51,244 nucleotides of DNA. Origin: Bacteroidetes bacterium OLB10 (GTDB taxonomy: Bacteria > Bacteroidota > Bacteroidia > AKYH767-A > OLB10). Positions 26,639-36,579 of this stretch are shown here, piece by piece (within the stretch, counting starts at the first letter, position 1; each line of letters opens with the position of its first letter). Where the stretch lies: the NCBI GenBank assembly GCA_001567275.1, contig LNBX01000031.1, forward strand, positions 1-51,244, given 5' to 3'. The translations under genes and the position numbers were made by a program. The notes below the pieces were generated by a model, which saw nothing but the letters and a program-made list of their open reading frames with translations, searched no databases and had not been told where the DNA came from.

Positions 26639-27436
26639 TTACTCATCTTCACCCTCAGAAGGAGTAAATCCTCTCATTAATCCTTTGGGCGATTGTTCAA
26701 TAAACTGAAGTATTTCTGACTTGAAGCGGCCATCAGGTATTTCGGACTCAATTTCGGCAATTGCTTTTTTCATGTTGTTATTCTGCACAAAAAGGATTCG
26801 GTAAATATCCTGAATGGTATTGATATCCTCATTGCTGAAACCTCTTCTCTTGAGACCAACACTGTTAACACCGATATAAGACAAAGGCTCACGTGCAGCT
26901 TTGGCGTAAGGAGGAACATTTTTCCTCACTAACGAACTGCCTGCAATAAAACTATGTGCACCTATATGAATAAATTGTTGCACAGCTACCAAACCTTCCA
27001 GAATTGCCCAGTCATCAATCTGAACATGACCGGCAAGAGTAGCATTATTTGCCATAATGATATGGCTTCCCAGGATACAGTCATGCGCTATGTGTGCATA
27101 AGCCATCACCAGACAGTTGCTTCCGATTACTGTTTTCATTTTATCAGAAGTCCCTTTATTCATGGTTACAAACTCACGGATGGTAGTGTTATCCCCTATT
27201 TCAGCTGTTGTTTTTTCTCCTTTGTATTTCAAATCCTGAGGAATGGCAGAAATAACTGCTCCCGGAAATATCCTGCAATTTTTTCCTATTCGCGCTCCAT
27301 CATAAATGGTAACGTTAGAAGCAATCCATGTTCCATCACCAATTTCCACATCGCCATAAACCATGGTAAAAGGTTCAATGGTTACGTTACTGCCTATGCG
27401 TGCCTTGGGGTCAATTACAGCTAATGGTGAAATCAT
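26639..27436 (-). CDS. lpxA: Acyl-ACP--UDP-N-acetylglucosamine O-acyltransferase
   Basis: This 265-aa protein matches LpxA length. LpxA is the trimeric left-handed beta-helix enzyme that adds the first 3-hydroxyacyl chain in lipid A synthesis. Hexapeptide repeats fill residues 1-190. The catalytic region MAYAHIAHDCILGSH (about 118-132) contains the conserved His, and the C-terminal helical part begins at GLKRRGFSNEDI. The ATG at 27436 overlaps the stop of lpxC/fabZ by 4 bp. Confidence 0.96.
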   Translation of the reverse strand: MISPLAVIDPKARIGSNVTIEPFTMVYGDVEIGDGTWIASNVTIYDGARIGKNCRIFPGAVISAIPQDLKYKGEKTTAEIGDNTTIREFVTMNKGTSDKMKTVIGSNCLVMAYAHIAHDCILGSHIIMANNATLAGHVQIDDWAILEGLVAVQQFIHIGAHSFIAGSSLVRKNVPPYAKAAREPLSYIGVNSVGLKRRGFSNEDINTIQDIYRILFVQNNNMKKAIAEIESEIPDGRFKSEILQFIEQSPKGLMRGFTPSEGEDE

Positions 27437-28827
27437 CCTTTTTTAACTATTTGAGCCATCATTTCTGCTTCCATCACTACCTTGTCACCTACAAAGGCCT
27501 GACCACCCATGTGACATAAGCCTCTTCTGATTGGTGATATCAATTCTAACTTAAATACAACTGTATCTCCGGGTTTAACCATCTGCTTAAACCTAGCTGT
27601 TTCTATTTTCAGGAAATAGGTCCAGTAATTACTTGGGTCAGGAACGGTATTCAATACCAAAATACCTCCTGTTTGTGCCATTGCTTCAATTAGTAGCACT
27701 CCGGGCATTACAGGATTTCCGGGGAAATGCCCCTGAAAATACCATTCGCTTGCAGTAACATTTTTTACACCTACAACACCTGTTTCAGACAATTCAGTGA
27801 TTTTATCAATCATTAAAAAAGGAAAACGATGAGGCAGAAAAGATTCAATGCGGTTGATGTCGAACAAAGGTGGTTTATTGGGGTCTATCTGTGGAGCGCG
27901 TACTCTTGTTTTATCTTTGCGTATAACTTCCTTGAATTGTTTTGCGAATGCTACATTGGCAGCATGGCCGGGTCTGGCTGCAAGAATATGTCCTTTCAGG
28001 TGAACACCAAGTAATGCAAAATCACCAATGATATCAAGCAGCTTATGACGTGCAGGTTCATTTTGGTAATGCAATTCCACATTATTTAAAAATCCTAAAT
28101 GTTTTACTTCCACTTTAGGTTTTTTAAACAGGGTAGCAAGTTCATCTAATTTACTTTGCGGCACTTCTCTGTCAACAAAAACGATGGCGTTATTGAGGTC
28201 GCCACCTTTTATCAAATCATGCTTAAGCAGCATTTCCAGTTCGTGCAGAAATACAAATGTTCTGCACTTAGCAATTTCACTCTTAAATTCAGTAATCTTA
28301 TGCATCTGTGCATGTTGAGTTCCCAGCACAGGCGAATTATAATCCACCATCACCGTGATGCGGTAATCAGGGCTTGGCACAGCAAGCATTTCCACATTAC
28401 GTGCAGGCTCTTCATAGGTAAGATTTTCTTTAATTTCGAAATAGGTACGCGTGGCTTCCTGTTCGCGGAGTCCTGCTTTGGAAATGGCATCCACAAACTG
28501 ATAGGAACTTCCGTCCAAAATTGGAACTTCAGGGCCGTCAATTTCAATTAATGCATTATCAATTTCCATTCCTGCCAGTGCGGCAAGCACATGTTCGGTA
28601 GTGCTTACTTTTACTCCATTGGCACTTAAGGTTGTTCCTCTGGAAGTATCCACCACATTGTCCACATCAGCATCAATCACCGGTTGTCCTTTTACGTCTG
28701 TACGCTGGAATTTATAACCATGATTTTCCGGTGCCGGTTTTAAAGTAAGGCGTGCATTTACACCTGTATGCAAACCTGGGCCTTCTACTGTAATTTCTTG
28801 TTTTAAAGTAACCTGTTTAACACTCAT
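27433..28827 (-). CDS. lpxC: Bifunctional UDP-3-O-acyl-N-acetylglucosamine deacetylase / 3-hydroxyacyl-ACP dehydratase
   Basis: This 464-aa fusion is characteristic of Bacteroidota. The LpxC part (about 1-305) has the zinc-site segments STTEHVLAALAGMEIDNA (about 75-92) and RHKLLDIIGDFALLG, and the catalytic His region HLKGHILAARPGHAAN. The FabZ part (about 320-464) has FLPHRFPFLMIDKI and the hot-dog active-site helix GHFPGNPVMPGVLLIEAMAQ. The protein joins the committed step of lipid A synthesis to the dehydratase step of fatty acid elongation, which compete for 3-hydroxyacyl-ACP. It follows lpxD by 3 bp. Confidence 0.97.
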   Translation of the reverse strand: MSVKQVTLKQEITVEGPGLHTGVNARLTLKPAPENHGYKFQRTDVKGQPVIDADVDNVVDTSRGTTLSANGVKVSTTEHVLAALAGMEIDNALIEIDGPEVPILDGSSYQFVDAISKAGLREQEATRTYFEIKENLTYEEPARNVEMLAVPSPDYRITVMVDYNSPVLGTQHAQMHKITEFKSEIAKCRTFVFLHELEMLLKHDLIKGGDLNNAIVFVDREVPQSKLDELATLFKKPKVEVKHLGFLNNVELHYQNEPARHKLLDIIGDFALLGVHLKGHILAARPGHAANVAFAKQFKEVIRKDKTRVRAPQIDPNKPPLFDINRIESFLPHRFPFLMIDKITELSETGVVGVKNVTASEWYFQGHFPGNPVMPGVLLIEAMAQTGGILVLNTVPDPSNYWTYFLKIETARFKQMVKPGDTVVFKLELISPIRRGLCHMGGQAFVGDKVVMEAEMMAQIVKKG

Positions 28828-28830
28828 TTT

Positions 28831-29868
28831 TTATTCAGCAGTTTTATTGACCTGCGCTTTTTCAAGTTCATTAATTTTTCTTTCTAATTGAGGGAGTTTT
28901 TTAAATACAACATAGGTGCGTTTGTAGTCGCTGATGTTGAATGCAGGTGAACCCTGCACTATCTCGCCCTCTGTTGTGATGCTTGTTCCTATACCTGACT
29001 GAGCAGCAATCTTTACTCCATCAGCAATGCTCAGATGACCAACAATACCGACTTGCCCCCCTATCATACAGTTCTTACCAATTTTGGTGGAGCCTGCAAC
29101 TCCTGTTTGTGCAGCAATTACCGTATTCTCACCAATCTCTACATTATGTGCTATCTGAATAAGGTTATCTAATTTTACTCCTTTGCGAATAATGGTAGAA
29201 CCTAATGTAGCCCTATCTATAGTTGTTCCTGCTCCTACCTCTACATAATCTTCAATAATCACATTACCTATCTGAGGCACTTTTTTGTAATTGTTCTGTT
29301 CATTGGGAGCAAAACCAAAACCGTCAGCACCAATAATTACTCCTGCATGCAGGTTGCACTCTTTTCCAATCTGACAAAAGGAATATACACGGCATCCTGC
29401 AAACAAAGTAGTGTTGTCTTTTATCACCACATTATCGCCCACATAACACTGAGGGTAAATTTTTACGCCATCACCTACTACCGAATTTTTTCCGATGTAG
29501 GCAAAGGCTCCGATATATACATCTTTGCCTATAGTTGCTGATGGGTCAATAAATGATGGTTGCTCAATGCCTTTTTTATCATTTACTATCTGATTGTAAA
29601 TTTCGAGCAGCGATGCAAAACTTTTATAAGCATCAGCTACCCTTATCAGTGTTGCTTCTACAGGGTTTTCCGCTTCAAAAGCAGAATTGACAATAACTAT
29701 CGAAGCCTTTGTAGTATAGATGTAGGCATTGTACTTGGGATTGGCCAGAAAAGATAAAGTTCCCGGTTTGCCTTCTTCGATTTTAGAAAGTCCGCTCACC
29801 TCAACCTGTGGATTACCCTCTACACTGCCTTTCAGCAGCTCTGCAATTTGTTGTGCCGTAAACTTCAT
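28831..29868 (-). CDS. lpxD: UDP-3-O-(3-hydroxyacyl)glucosamine N-acyltransferase
   Basis: This 345-aa protein matches LpxD, which adds the N-linked acyl chain in lipid A synthesis. It has the N-terminal uridine-binding domain ([19 protein letters not shown] near 32-50). A long left-handed beta-helix follows, with the catalytic His region [17 protein letters not shown] (about 235-250) and [13 protein letters not shown]-terminal helix closes the protein. It is the first gene of the lpxD-lpxC/fabZ-lpxA-ABC run and has a good promoter match upstream. Confidence 0.96.
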   Translation of the reverse strand: MKFTAQQIAELLKGSVEGNPQVEVSGLSKIEEGKPGTLSFLANPKYNAYIYTTKASIVIVNSAFEAENPVEATLIRVADAYKSFASLLEIYNQIVNDKKGIEQPSFIDPSATIGKDVYIGAFAYIGKNSVVGDGVKIYPQCYVGDNVVIKDNTTLFAGCRVYSFCQIGKECNLHAGVIIGADGFGFAPNEQNNYKKVPQIGNVIIEDYVEVGAGTTIDRATLGSTIIRKGVKLDNLIQIAHNVEIGENTVIAAQTGVAGSTKIGKNCMIGGQVGIVGHLSIADGVKIAAQSGIGTSITTEGEIVQGSPAFNISDYKRTYVVFKKLPQLERKINELEKAQVNKTAE

Positions 29869-29913
29869 CCCGGGAAAATATGATAGTAATTCTGTTGATT
29901 TTTACAATGTTTG

Positions 29914-29945
29914 CAAATGTACGAAGCCAAAAAGGTTTATGCAAA
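29914..29945 (-). promoter_or_regulatory. Promoter of the lipid A operon (TTTG, 20 bp, TACATTTG)
   Basis: On the minus strand TTTG (29945-29942) is followed after exactly 20 bp by TACATTTG (29921-29914), a full match to the Bacteroidota -33/-7 pattern. It lies 46 bp before the lpxD ATG. This is one of the two best promoter matches in the window. Confidence 0.7.
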
Positions 29946-30025
29946 TGCCTTTGACAACCTTTTTCAGTATTGGAGTGTTAGCAATATTTTCACAAAAAAC
30001 CTCTTTCTAACACATCAGGAATAAA

Positions 30026-30053
30026 AAAGGCTGCCTTAGCACAGGCAGCCTTT
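30026..30053 (-). terminator. Intrinsic terminator of the 194-aa barrel gene
   Basis: A perfect 11-bp stem (AAAGGCTGCCT) with a six-base loop lies 23 bp after the stop at 30076 and is followed by a T-run on the minus strand. The stem sequence is nearly the same as that of the terminator at 50540-50563. Confidence 0.85.
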
Positions 30054-30075
30054 GATAACTTTAAAAACTTATTCT

Positions 30076-30660
30076 TTAAAAATTCAAATTCAATCCTAAT
30101 TTAAGGAAGGAGATGTCATATCCAACTTCTGCAAACGCACCAAAGTTTGGTACAAAGTTGTATTTGGCACCAACAAATAATCCTGATGTCGGATTCACAT
30201 AAGAGTGAGTTTCATCCCAATAACGATCATTGGTATTTCTTATACGCACACCTAAAAATACTCCACCATACGGATCGAACTTATTGTTTTTATCAGCAAG
30301 TAAGGTAAGATGGTAGGTACCACGTACACCAACAATAACGCTGTTATCAGTATATTTATCACCATTACCATATTTATAGTAGCGGTTTTTAATACCGATT
30401 ATACCACCTATTCCAATAGTTCCCGGACCCACATTCTCAAAAAAACCATGGTCATACGAAAGATTAATGGATGGTAAAACTGTCCATCCATAACCGTATG
30501 TAGTAGCGTAATTGTAATAATCTCCAAAACCTATTGAAAGGCCTATTGTATTAGAACCTTTAACAAATGGAGGATCGCCACCCTGCGCTTTGGCAGCATA
30601 GCCGAAACCTGTTATTAAAAGTGCTGCAACAGCGCTTTTAAATAAAACTGCATTTTTCAT
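30076..30660 (-). CDS. Outer-membrane beta-barrel protein
   Basis: This 194-aa protein has a signal peptide (VAALLITGFGYAAKAQ). Its amphipathic strands look like a small outer-membrane barrel: NTIGLSIGFGDYYNY, GTIGIGGIIGIKNRYYKYG, VIVGVRGTYHLTL and GLFVGAKYNFVPNFGAFAEV. It ends in LKLGLNLNF with a terminal Phe, the usual barrel-insertion signal. It lies between its own promoter match (TAAATTTG, 30700-30693) and its own terminator, so it is monocistronic. Its substrate is unknown. Confidence 0.82.
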   Translation of the reverse strand: MKNAVLFKSAVAALLITGFGYAAKAQGGDPPFVKGSNTIGLSIGFGDYYNYATTYGYGWTVLPSINLSYDHGFFENVGPGTIGIGGIIGIKNRYYKYGNGDKYTDNSVIVGVRGTYHLTLLADKNNKFDPYGGVFLGVRIRNTNDRYWDETHSYVNPTSGLFVGAKYNFVPNFGAFAEVGYDISFLKLGLNLNF

Positions 30661-30692
30661 TTTTTTCTGTTTGTTATATATTATTTACGCTG

Positions 30693-30700
30693 CAAATTTA
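30693..30700 (-). promoter_or_regulatory. Candidate -7 element (TAAATTTG) for the 194-aa barrel gene
   Basis: A full TAnnTTTG match lies 32 bp before the ATG at 30660. A TTTTTTG is present 17 bp upstream of it, slightly closer than the usual 19-21 bp. Confidence 0.5.
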
Positions 30701-30778
30701 ATTCAAAAACAATTCCGCAAAAAAGAGTTAATCGTAAATACATTCTTTTATTAACTATCAGTTTTTCATAAAAAAGAA

Positions 30779-30798
30779 AAGCCGGGTGAAACCGGCTT
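30779..30798 (-). terminator. Intrinsic terminator of the 654-aa exported protein
   Basis: A 7-bp GC-rich stem (AAGCCGG / CCGGCTT) with a GTGAAA loop lies 26 bp after the stop at 30825 and is followed by TTTTCTTTTTTAT on the minus strand. Confidence 0.75.
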
Positions 30799-30824
30799 CG
30801 AATATTTTATGTTGAAAAATTTGA

Positions 30825-32789
30825 TTAATTAACCAAATTGTTTTTTTGACTCATGTCGGATAAGGAAAGTTTATAATTGCCTTTATCCAAATCGCCCATG
30901 CTGACTTTTACCTGATCGGTCACAAAAAAATCTGACGATAAAATTACCGATTGAGAAGGATTCTCTTTTTTTATTGTCAGGTTACGGATTGTTCCTTCTT
31001 TAGGGAAAGTAGAAAACCTGCCCGTTTCCTGCGGTGTGGTATTCATATAATAAACATAGTTGGCTCCTGAACTGAACTGACGCTGTCCGGTAATGATATT
31101 TCCATCATCAGATGTTGAAGAAATTCCTTTAACATGTCCGATACATAAAGTGGCATAGTCAGATAACATAAATTTTCCTTGTCCTGTTACCTGAAATGTA
31201 GCACACCACAATTTTGCATTTCGCTCCACTGTCATAATTCTGCCTTCTGCAATTTCTCCTAACTTATTCCCTTTAAGAAAAACTTCTTTTTGTGGTTTGA
31301 CTGATACATTGCAAAGTTCAACCTGAGCTTTGTCGCTTTGAGTCCAGCGAACACGTGGGTTTTCCATGCCCATCATATTGATAAAGGATCCGTCATCCCT
31401 GGCATTGTTCAGTAAAATTTTTCCTCCTGTCAATGTTACATCTCCAAAAAGATTCAGAGTAGTTCGCGCACTTTCAGTAGAATTATTTTCAACATCTTTA
31501 AACGTACCTCCGGTTATCATAAACTCTCCACCTACATTCATCACCAATTTGCTGTTAACCTTTCTTACACCTTCAAAGCTGCCATTAGTCATCACAAAAT
31601 TTCCTTTGATTGACATTATAGCAACTCCTTCGGTATAAAGCGAACCGTTGCCTGTATTCCGAATTTCAAAATTTCCTTTCACACTTTTAAATGCTTTGCC
31701 GATTTCTGCATCAGAAGCATCACGGGCATCAAAGGATACATTGCCCCATGTAAACGAATTTTGAAATGTTGCCTGACTGTATTTCAAAAACACCACATTG
31801 GATGTTGGAGAAAGGTTGGCATTTACAGGAGCAAACTCACCGGAAGATGCATGAATGTAGGATGCTCCATCTTCCAGTGTTAATTTTTTTATAACAGCAT
31901 TTCCTGCATTGGCTTCATTAGCCTGAATTAAACCTCCGCTGTTTACAGTAAGTTCATTCATGTGATATTCCTTTGTAGCTGTTAGCTTGCCACTTTGCTC
32001 TACTGAAATAAAAGGTATCTCTGACGCACCGGAAATGGTTACTTCATTACCTTTCTGAATAAAATAACATGTATTTGCAGCAGGTATAATATCAGCATGT
32101 TGGCCTTTGCCCTGTCTGTCTGAATTCCAAATGTTAACATCATTAAATGAACCTGAACTCTGGGAATACATGACTTTATTATTACGTATAACTTTACTTC
32201 CGGGAGGTGCTGCAAGGAGAGTTAACAATGAATTGCCATTGATTACTACACTTGAAACTTCCGCATCAATTATTTGACCGGGATTAGCATCTGATTTTAT
32301 ATCAGAAGTAATCCAGAAATAACTAATCCCCTGAGGAATGGTTCTGTTAATATCCACACGCTGTTGATTTTCTGCCGGAGCAATTCCACTGTAAACCATA
32401 TTAGCGGGTGAAAAACTTTTCTCGCTGCCGGTGTACCATATTTTAATGTTCTCCATGTTTTTGAAACAGGGTTTTGAACTTCCCTGAAGCGAAAAGGAAA
32501 TAGAATTGAGTTTTACCGGTGCATTTCCACCCTTCACGTCTATGAGCAAACCAATAACCGGTATATTGATACTTCCTCTGAATACAGAATCTCTGGTCTG
32601 AAAGGTTTCTGTATTAATGGTTTGAATTCCAGCATAAGCAGCCTTTGACATTTCGCGTTTGGTTATATTAAAAACAATCAGCAGCAATACTACCAATCCC
32701 GATATAGATGCTGCACCAACATACAATGCCAATCTTAATCTGGTGCGAGTTGAAGGGGCCTGACTTAGTAACTTTTTTCTTCTGAACAT
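30825..32789 (-). CDS. Membrane-anchored exported protein with BNR-associated-like N-terminal domain
   Basis: The predicted protein is 654 aa from the ATG at 32789 (MFRRKKLLSQ). An upstream start at 32903 would add 38 poor-looking residues. The N-terminus is basic, then one membrane helix (about 19-41, LYVGAASISGLVVLLLIVFN). The exported part begins with a beta domain (about 60-210, SINIPVIGLLIDVKGGNAPV, then KLNSISFSLQGSSKP) that resembles the N-terminal domain linked to BNR repeats and gliding proteins in this phylum. Long beta-rich sequence with Gly-Asn turns follows. There is no T9SS C-terminal domain, so it probably stays anchored in the inner membrane. The function is unknown. Confidence 0.7.
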   Translation of the reverse strand: MFRRKKLLSQAPSTRTRLRLALYVGAASISGLVVLLLIVFNITKREMSKAAYAGIQTINTETFQTRDSVFRGSINIPVIGLLIDVKGGNAPVKLNSISFSLQGSSKPCFKNMENIKIWYTGSEKSFSPANMVYSGIAPAENQQRVDINRTIPQGISYFWITSDIKSDANPGQIIDAEVSSVVINGNSLLTLLAAPPGSKVIRNNKVMYSQSSGSFNDVNIWNSDRQGKGQHADIIPAANTCYFIQKGNEVTISGASEIPFISVEQSGKLTATKEYHMNELTVNSGGLIQANEANAGNAVIKKLTLEDGASYIHASSGEFAPVNANLSPTSNVVFLKYSQATFQNSFTWGNVSFDARDASDAEIGKAFKSVKGNFEIRNTGNGSLYTEGVAIMSIKGNFVMTNGSFEGVRKVNSKLVMNVGGEFMITGGTFKDVENNSTESARTTLNLFGDVTLTGGKILLNNARDDGSFINMMGMENPRVRWTQSDKAQVELCNVSVKPQKEVFLKGNKLGEIAEGRIMTVERNAKLWCATFQVTGQGKFMLSDYATLCIGHVKGISSTSDDGNIITGQRQFSSGANYVYYMNTTPQETGRFSTFPKEGTIRNLTIKKENPSQSVILSSDFFVTDQVKVSMGDLDKGNYKLSLSDMSQKNNLVN

Positions 32790-32927
32790 TTCTGAACTAT
32801 TTTCCTTATTAACACCCTTTATACTGCATGTAAACAAATATGTTTCAGTCTTGTAAGATATACACAAACTTAGATGCGCCCTGTAAGGTTGTGGAAAAAC
32901 CATAACTGTTTCAGAACATTATTCTCT

Positions 32928-32935
32928 TATTTTTG
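32928..32935 (+). promoter_or_regulatory. Candidate -7 element (TATTTTTG) for the DUF5606-pepF run
   Basis: A full TAnnTTTG match lies 23 bp before the ATG at 32959, in the 169-bp divergent gap with the 654-aa exported protein. The -33 region is only a weak match (GTTTC). Confidence 0.45.
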
Positions 32936-32958
32936 CCGCCCTTACAACATCAGTATCA

Positions 32959-33459
32959 ATGAGTCTTAAAAAAATAATGTCCATTTCCGGAATGCCCGGC
33001 TTATACAAAGTAGTTGCACAAACCAAAAACGGTTTTATTGCAGAATCTTTGGTTGACAAAAAACGTTTCCCTGTGCACAGTAATCAGCAGGTAAGCATGT
33101 TGTCCGATATCAGCATATTTACTGAATCGGAAGACATCAAACTTTCAGAAGTATTTAGAAAAATGAAAGCAATGCCTGAAGGTGATACAGATATAGATAT
33201 GAAAGCAGATGGAGCAACTCTTTATCAGGCATTTGAAAAAATATTACCAGAATATGATAAAGACAGGGTTTATCCTTCTGACATAAAAAAAGTTTTCAAA
33301 TGGTATAATCTTCTTAAGAACGAAGTTGATTTTTCGGAAGAAGAAAAACCGACAGCGACTGAAGAATCCAAGGAAGAATCTACAGAAGAACCTGCTTCGG
33401 ATAAAAAACCTGCTGCAAAAAAGAAAACAAAAAAATCAGCTACTGACAAGGAAGAATAA
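32959..33459 (+). CDS. DUF5606 domain-containing protein
   Basis: This 166-aa cytosolic protein begins with the DUF5606 domain (about 1-130). Features include ISGMPGLYKVVAQTKNGF, a hydrophobic core, and PSDIKKVFKWYNLL near 110-125. The tail (about 130-166) is low-complexity Glu/Lys/Ala-rich (PAAKKKTKKS). Such proteins are conserved in Bacteroidota without known function. It is followed after 2 bp by the M3 peptidase gene, so the two are co-transcribed. Confidence 0.88.
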   Translation: MSLKKIMSISGMPGLYKVVAQTKNGFIAESLVDKKRFPVHSNQQVSMLSDISIFTESEDIKLSEVFRKMKAMPEGDTDIDMKADGATLYQAFEKILPEYDKDRVYPSDIKKVFKWYNLLKNEVDFSEEEKPTATEESKEESTEEPASDKKPAAKKKTKKSATDKEE

Positions 33460-33461
33460 GT

Positions 33462-35186
33462 ATGGCCATAGCCTTTGAAAAAATAGGAACGGTACAACAT
33501 CAATACCTGAAGAAAGGATTTTGTATTAACTCATGGGATGATTTAAAACCATACTATGAAGAGTTAAACAACAGAGTTCTGAATTCGGAGGAAGATATGA
33601 TGCAGTGGCTCAGCGATCGAAGTGAGCTGGAATCGTCATTGCAGGAAGACTTTGCATGGCGTTATATAAGAATGAGTTGCGATAATACCAATGAAAAGCT
33701 GCAGAGTGACTATACCACCTTTGTTCGGGAAATTGATCCTTTTATTGCACCTGAAGAAAACAAATTGAATCAAAAACTGCTCGAATGTCCGTTTCACAAA
33801 ATATTGGCTGATACCGATTACAAGAATTATATACGCAGTATCAAACAGCGTGTTGAAATTTTCAGAGAAGAAAATATTCCTCTTCAGTCTGAGCTTTCAG
33901 ACAAGCAACAAAAGTTTGGACAGATTACCGGATCACAAACCATTGAACACAACGGCCAGGAATTAACCTTGCAGCAGGCAGGAGCATTACTGAAAAGTAC
34001 TGACAGAAAATTACGTGAAGAGATTTACCTGAAGATAACTGAGAGAAGACTGAAAGACAAAGACAACCTTGACAACTTATTCTCGGAACTTACTGCATTG
34101 CGCAATCAGATTGCATTGAATGCAGGCTTCAAAAATTTTCGTGACTACTCTTTTGTAGCTATGAACCGGTTTGATTACACAGCAGATGATTGTTTTCGCT
34201 TTCATCATTCTATAGAAACTGCAATACTTCCTGTTGTAAATGATTTGGAAAAACAACGCCAACATTTATTAGGATACAGTGAGTTGAGACCATGGGATTT
34301 AGCTGTTGACCCTACAGGAAAACCTTCGCTAAAACCATTTGCGAACTCTGACGAAATGGTAAAAAAAACCATTCAGTGTTTGAATGATATAGATGGAGAT
34401 CTGGCACAATGTATTTCACTCCTTAATAAACTTAACCGTTTCGATTTAGATTCCAGAAAAGGTAAATCTCCAGGAGGATATAATTATCCTTTATATGAGA
34501 GCGGTGTGCCTTTTATTTTCATGAACAGCACAGGTCAGTTACGCGATTTGGTGACAATGGTACACGAAAGCGGACATGCTGTACATGCCATACTCGCTCA
34601 TACGCTTCCATATCATGAGTTAAAATCATGCCCATCGGAAGTTGCAGAACTGGCATCAATGTCAATGGAGCTTATCACCATGGAACACTGGCATCATTTC
34701 TTTACTGATGATGCTGAGTTGAAGAGAGCGAAACTTGAACACCTGAGCAGTATTATTGATATACTTCCATGGATTGCACTGATTGATGCATTTCAGCACT
34801 GGGTATATTTAAACCCATCGCATACCGTTGCTGAGCGTGAAGCCATGTTCTCAAAATTACATTCACAGTATTCAGGAAAAATAACCAACTGGAACGGATT
34901 AGAAAAAATAAAAGGCAATTTATGGCAAAAACAAATTCATGTTTTTGACTCACCCTTTTATTATATTGAATACGGAATGGCACAATTAGGAGCCATTGCC
35001 ATCTGGAAAAATTATCGTACTGATCCGAAACAAACTTTACGTCAGTATAAAAATGCTTTAAGTCTCGGCTACACAAAGACAATTGGCGAAATATATGAAG
35101 CTGCAGGTATAAAGTTTGATTTTTCTGCAAACAACATTTCAGAACTGGCACTGTTTGTCAGTGATGAAATAAAGAAATTAAGTTAA
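33462..35186 (+). CDS. M3 family oligoendopeptidase
   Basis: This 574-aa cytosolic zinc metallopeptidase is of the thimet/PepF type, which degrades oligopeptides. The zinc motif MVHESGHAVHAIL (about 365-377, HExxH) is present, followed about 28 residues later by the third-ligand region SEVAELASMSMELI. The long helical N-terminal half closes over the active-site channel in this family. The length fits PepF-type enzymes. It lies directly after the DUF5606 gene. Confidence 0.93.
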   Translation: MAIAFEKIGTVQHQYLKKGFCINSWDDLKPYYEELNNRVLNSEEDMMQWLSDRSELESSLQEDFAWRYIRMSCDNTNEKLQSDYTTFVREIDPFIAPEENKLNQKLLECPFHKILADTDYKNYIRSIKQRVEIFREENIPLQSELSDKQQKFGQITGSQTIEHNGQELTLQQAGALLKSTDRKLREEIYLKITERRLKDKDNLDNLFSELTALRNQIALNAGFKNFRDYSFVAMNRFDYTADDCFRFHHSIETAILPVVNDLEKQRQHLLGYSELRPWDLAVDPTGKPSLKPFANSDEMVKKTIQCLNDIDGDLAQCISLLNKLNRFDLDSRKGKSPGGYNYPLYESGVPFIFMNSTGQLRDLVTMVHESGHAVHAILAHTLPYHELKSCPSEVAELASMSMELITMEHWHHFFTDDAELKRAKLEHLSSIIDILPWIALIDAFQHWVYLNPSHTVAEREAMFSKLHSQYSGKITNWNGLEKIKGNLWQKQIHVFDSPFYYIEYGMAQLGAIAIWKNYRTDPKQTLRQYKNALSLGYTKTIGEIYEAAGIKFDFSANNISELALFVSDEIKKLS

Positions 35187-35244
35187 ACTCAGTTATTCAT
35201 TATCAAAAGGAGTTATTTCTGATAGCTCACACGAATGTTATTGT

Positions 35245-36579
35245 ATGCAGGTAAAAGCAACCTATCATGATATCTGGCATATAGCCTACCCTATTATGCT
35301 GGGTGCTGTAGCACAAACTATTTTAGGGCTTACTGATACTGCATTTCTTGCACGTGTTGGCGAAGTTGAACTGGGAGCCTCTGCTCTGGCAGGTGTATAT
35401 TATTTTGTGCTGGTGATGCTTGGCATGGCTTTATCCATCGGAAGTCAGATACTCATGTCGCGCAAAGCCGGTGAAGGAAACCGTCCGGCAATAGGAAATA
35501 TTTTTGATCACAGCATCATCATCCTGATGACACTGTCAGTAATTCTCTTTGCTGTGATGTATTACCTCACTCCACTTTTTTTCAGCAGGGTATTGAAGTC
35601 ACATGAAATAGCTGATGCCTGCAACACATTCATACAATACAGAAGTTTCGGAATATTTTTTATTCTTCCTGTAAACTGTTTTCGCGCATTCTACACCAGC
35701 ATAAGCACTACACGATACATCACCTACACTTCACTGGTGATGACTATCACCAATATTATTCTCGCTTATATTTTAATTTTCGGAAAATTAGGTTTTGAAG
35801 CACAGGGAATAGCAGGTGCAGGAAAAGCATCTGCAATTGCCGAAGTCATTACCTGCATTTTTCTCATAGTGATTACTGCTTTGAAAAAAGACATCAAATC
35901 ATTTGGTTTATTCCGTTTTCAAAAAATTTCATTTGCACAAATTAATCAGATACTCCTCATATCAGCACCCATCTTTTTTCAAAACCTGTTATCCATGGGT
36001 GCATGGTTTTTGTTTTTTGTGTTTATTGAACAGTTAGGCGAACATCAACTTGCCATTTCAAATATTGTGAGAAGTGCCTACATGGTTCTGATGACACCTG
36101 TATGGGGTTATTCATCTGCCGCAAACAGCATGGTGAGTAACCTTATCGGGCAAAACAAACCTGATGAAGTATTCAGGTTGATTAAGAAGATAGTAACTCT
36201 AAGTTTGCTTTCTATTGCAGGAATTTTTCTGCTCAATCTTATTGACATTCGCTTTCTGCTTGAAATTATGACTTCGGATAAACGTCTGATTGAAGACTCG
36301 ATTCATCCATATTATGTAATCTGGTGCGGCATGTTCCTTTTCAGTATAAGTATTGTTTTATTAAGTTCTATCAGCGGAACCGGTAAAACTCAGGTCGCAT
36401 TAATGATTGAAACAGCAAATATTTTCATTTATTTGTCTTATGCTTACTTAACAGCCATTGTATTCAAAACCAAACTGGAAGTAGTATGGTATGTAGAAGT
36501 GTTATACTGGATAACCATGGGTGTTTGTGCATGGTATTATTTACGCAGTAACAGATGGAGAAATTCAAAACCATTATAA
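35245..36579 (+). CDS. MATE family efflux transporter
   Basis: This 444-aa integral membrane protein has about 12 predicted helices and the two-lobed MatE layout. The N-terminal lobe begins WHIAYPIMLGAVAQTILGLT, the pattern GFEAQGIAGAGKASAIAE ends that lobe, and the second lobe begins near ISAPIFFQNLLSMGAW. Members export cationic compounds or drugs in exchange for H+ or Na+. Its substrate cannot be predicted. The next gene starts inside its last codons. Confidence 0.93.
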   Translation: MQVKATYHDIWHIAYPIMLGAVAQTILGLTDTAFLARVGEVELGASALAGVYYFVLVMLGMALSIGSQILMSRKAGEGNRPAIGNIFDHSIIILMTLSVILFAVMYYLTPLFFSRVLKSHEIADACNTFIQYRSFGIFFILPVNCFRAFYTSISTTRYITYTSLVMTITNIILAYILIFGKLGFEAQGIAGAGKASAIAEVITCIFLIVITALKKDIKSFGLFRFQKISFAQINQILLISAPIFFQNLLSMGAWFLFFVFIEQLGEHQLAISNIVRSAYMVLMTPVWGYSSAANSMVSNLIGQNKPDEVFRLIKKIVTLSLLSIAGIFLLNLIDIRFLLEIMTSDKRLIEDSIHPYYVIWCGMFLFSISIVLLSSISGTGKTQVALMIETANIFIYLSYAYLTAIVFKTKLEVVWYVEVLYWITMGVCAWYYLRSNRWRNSKPL

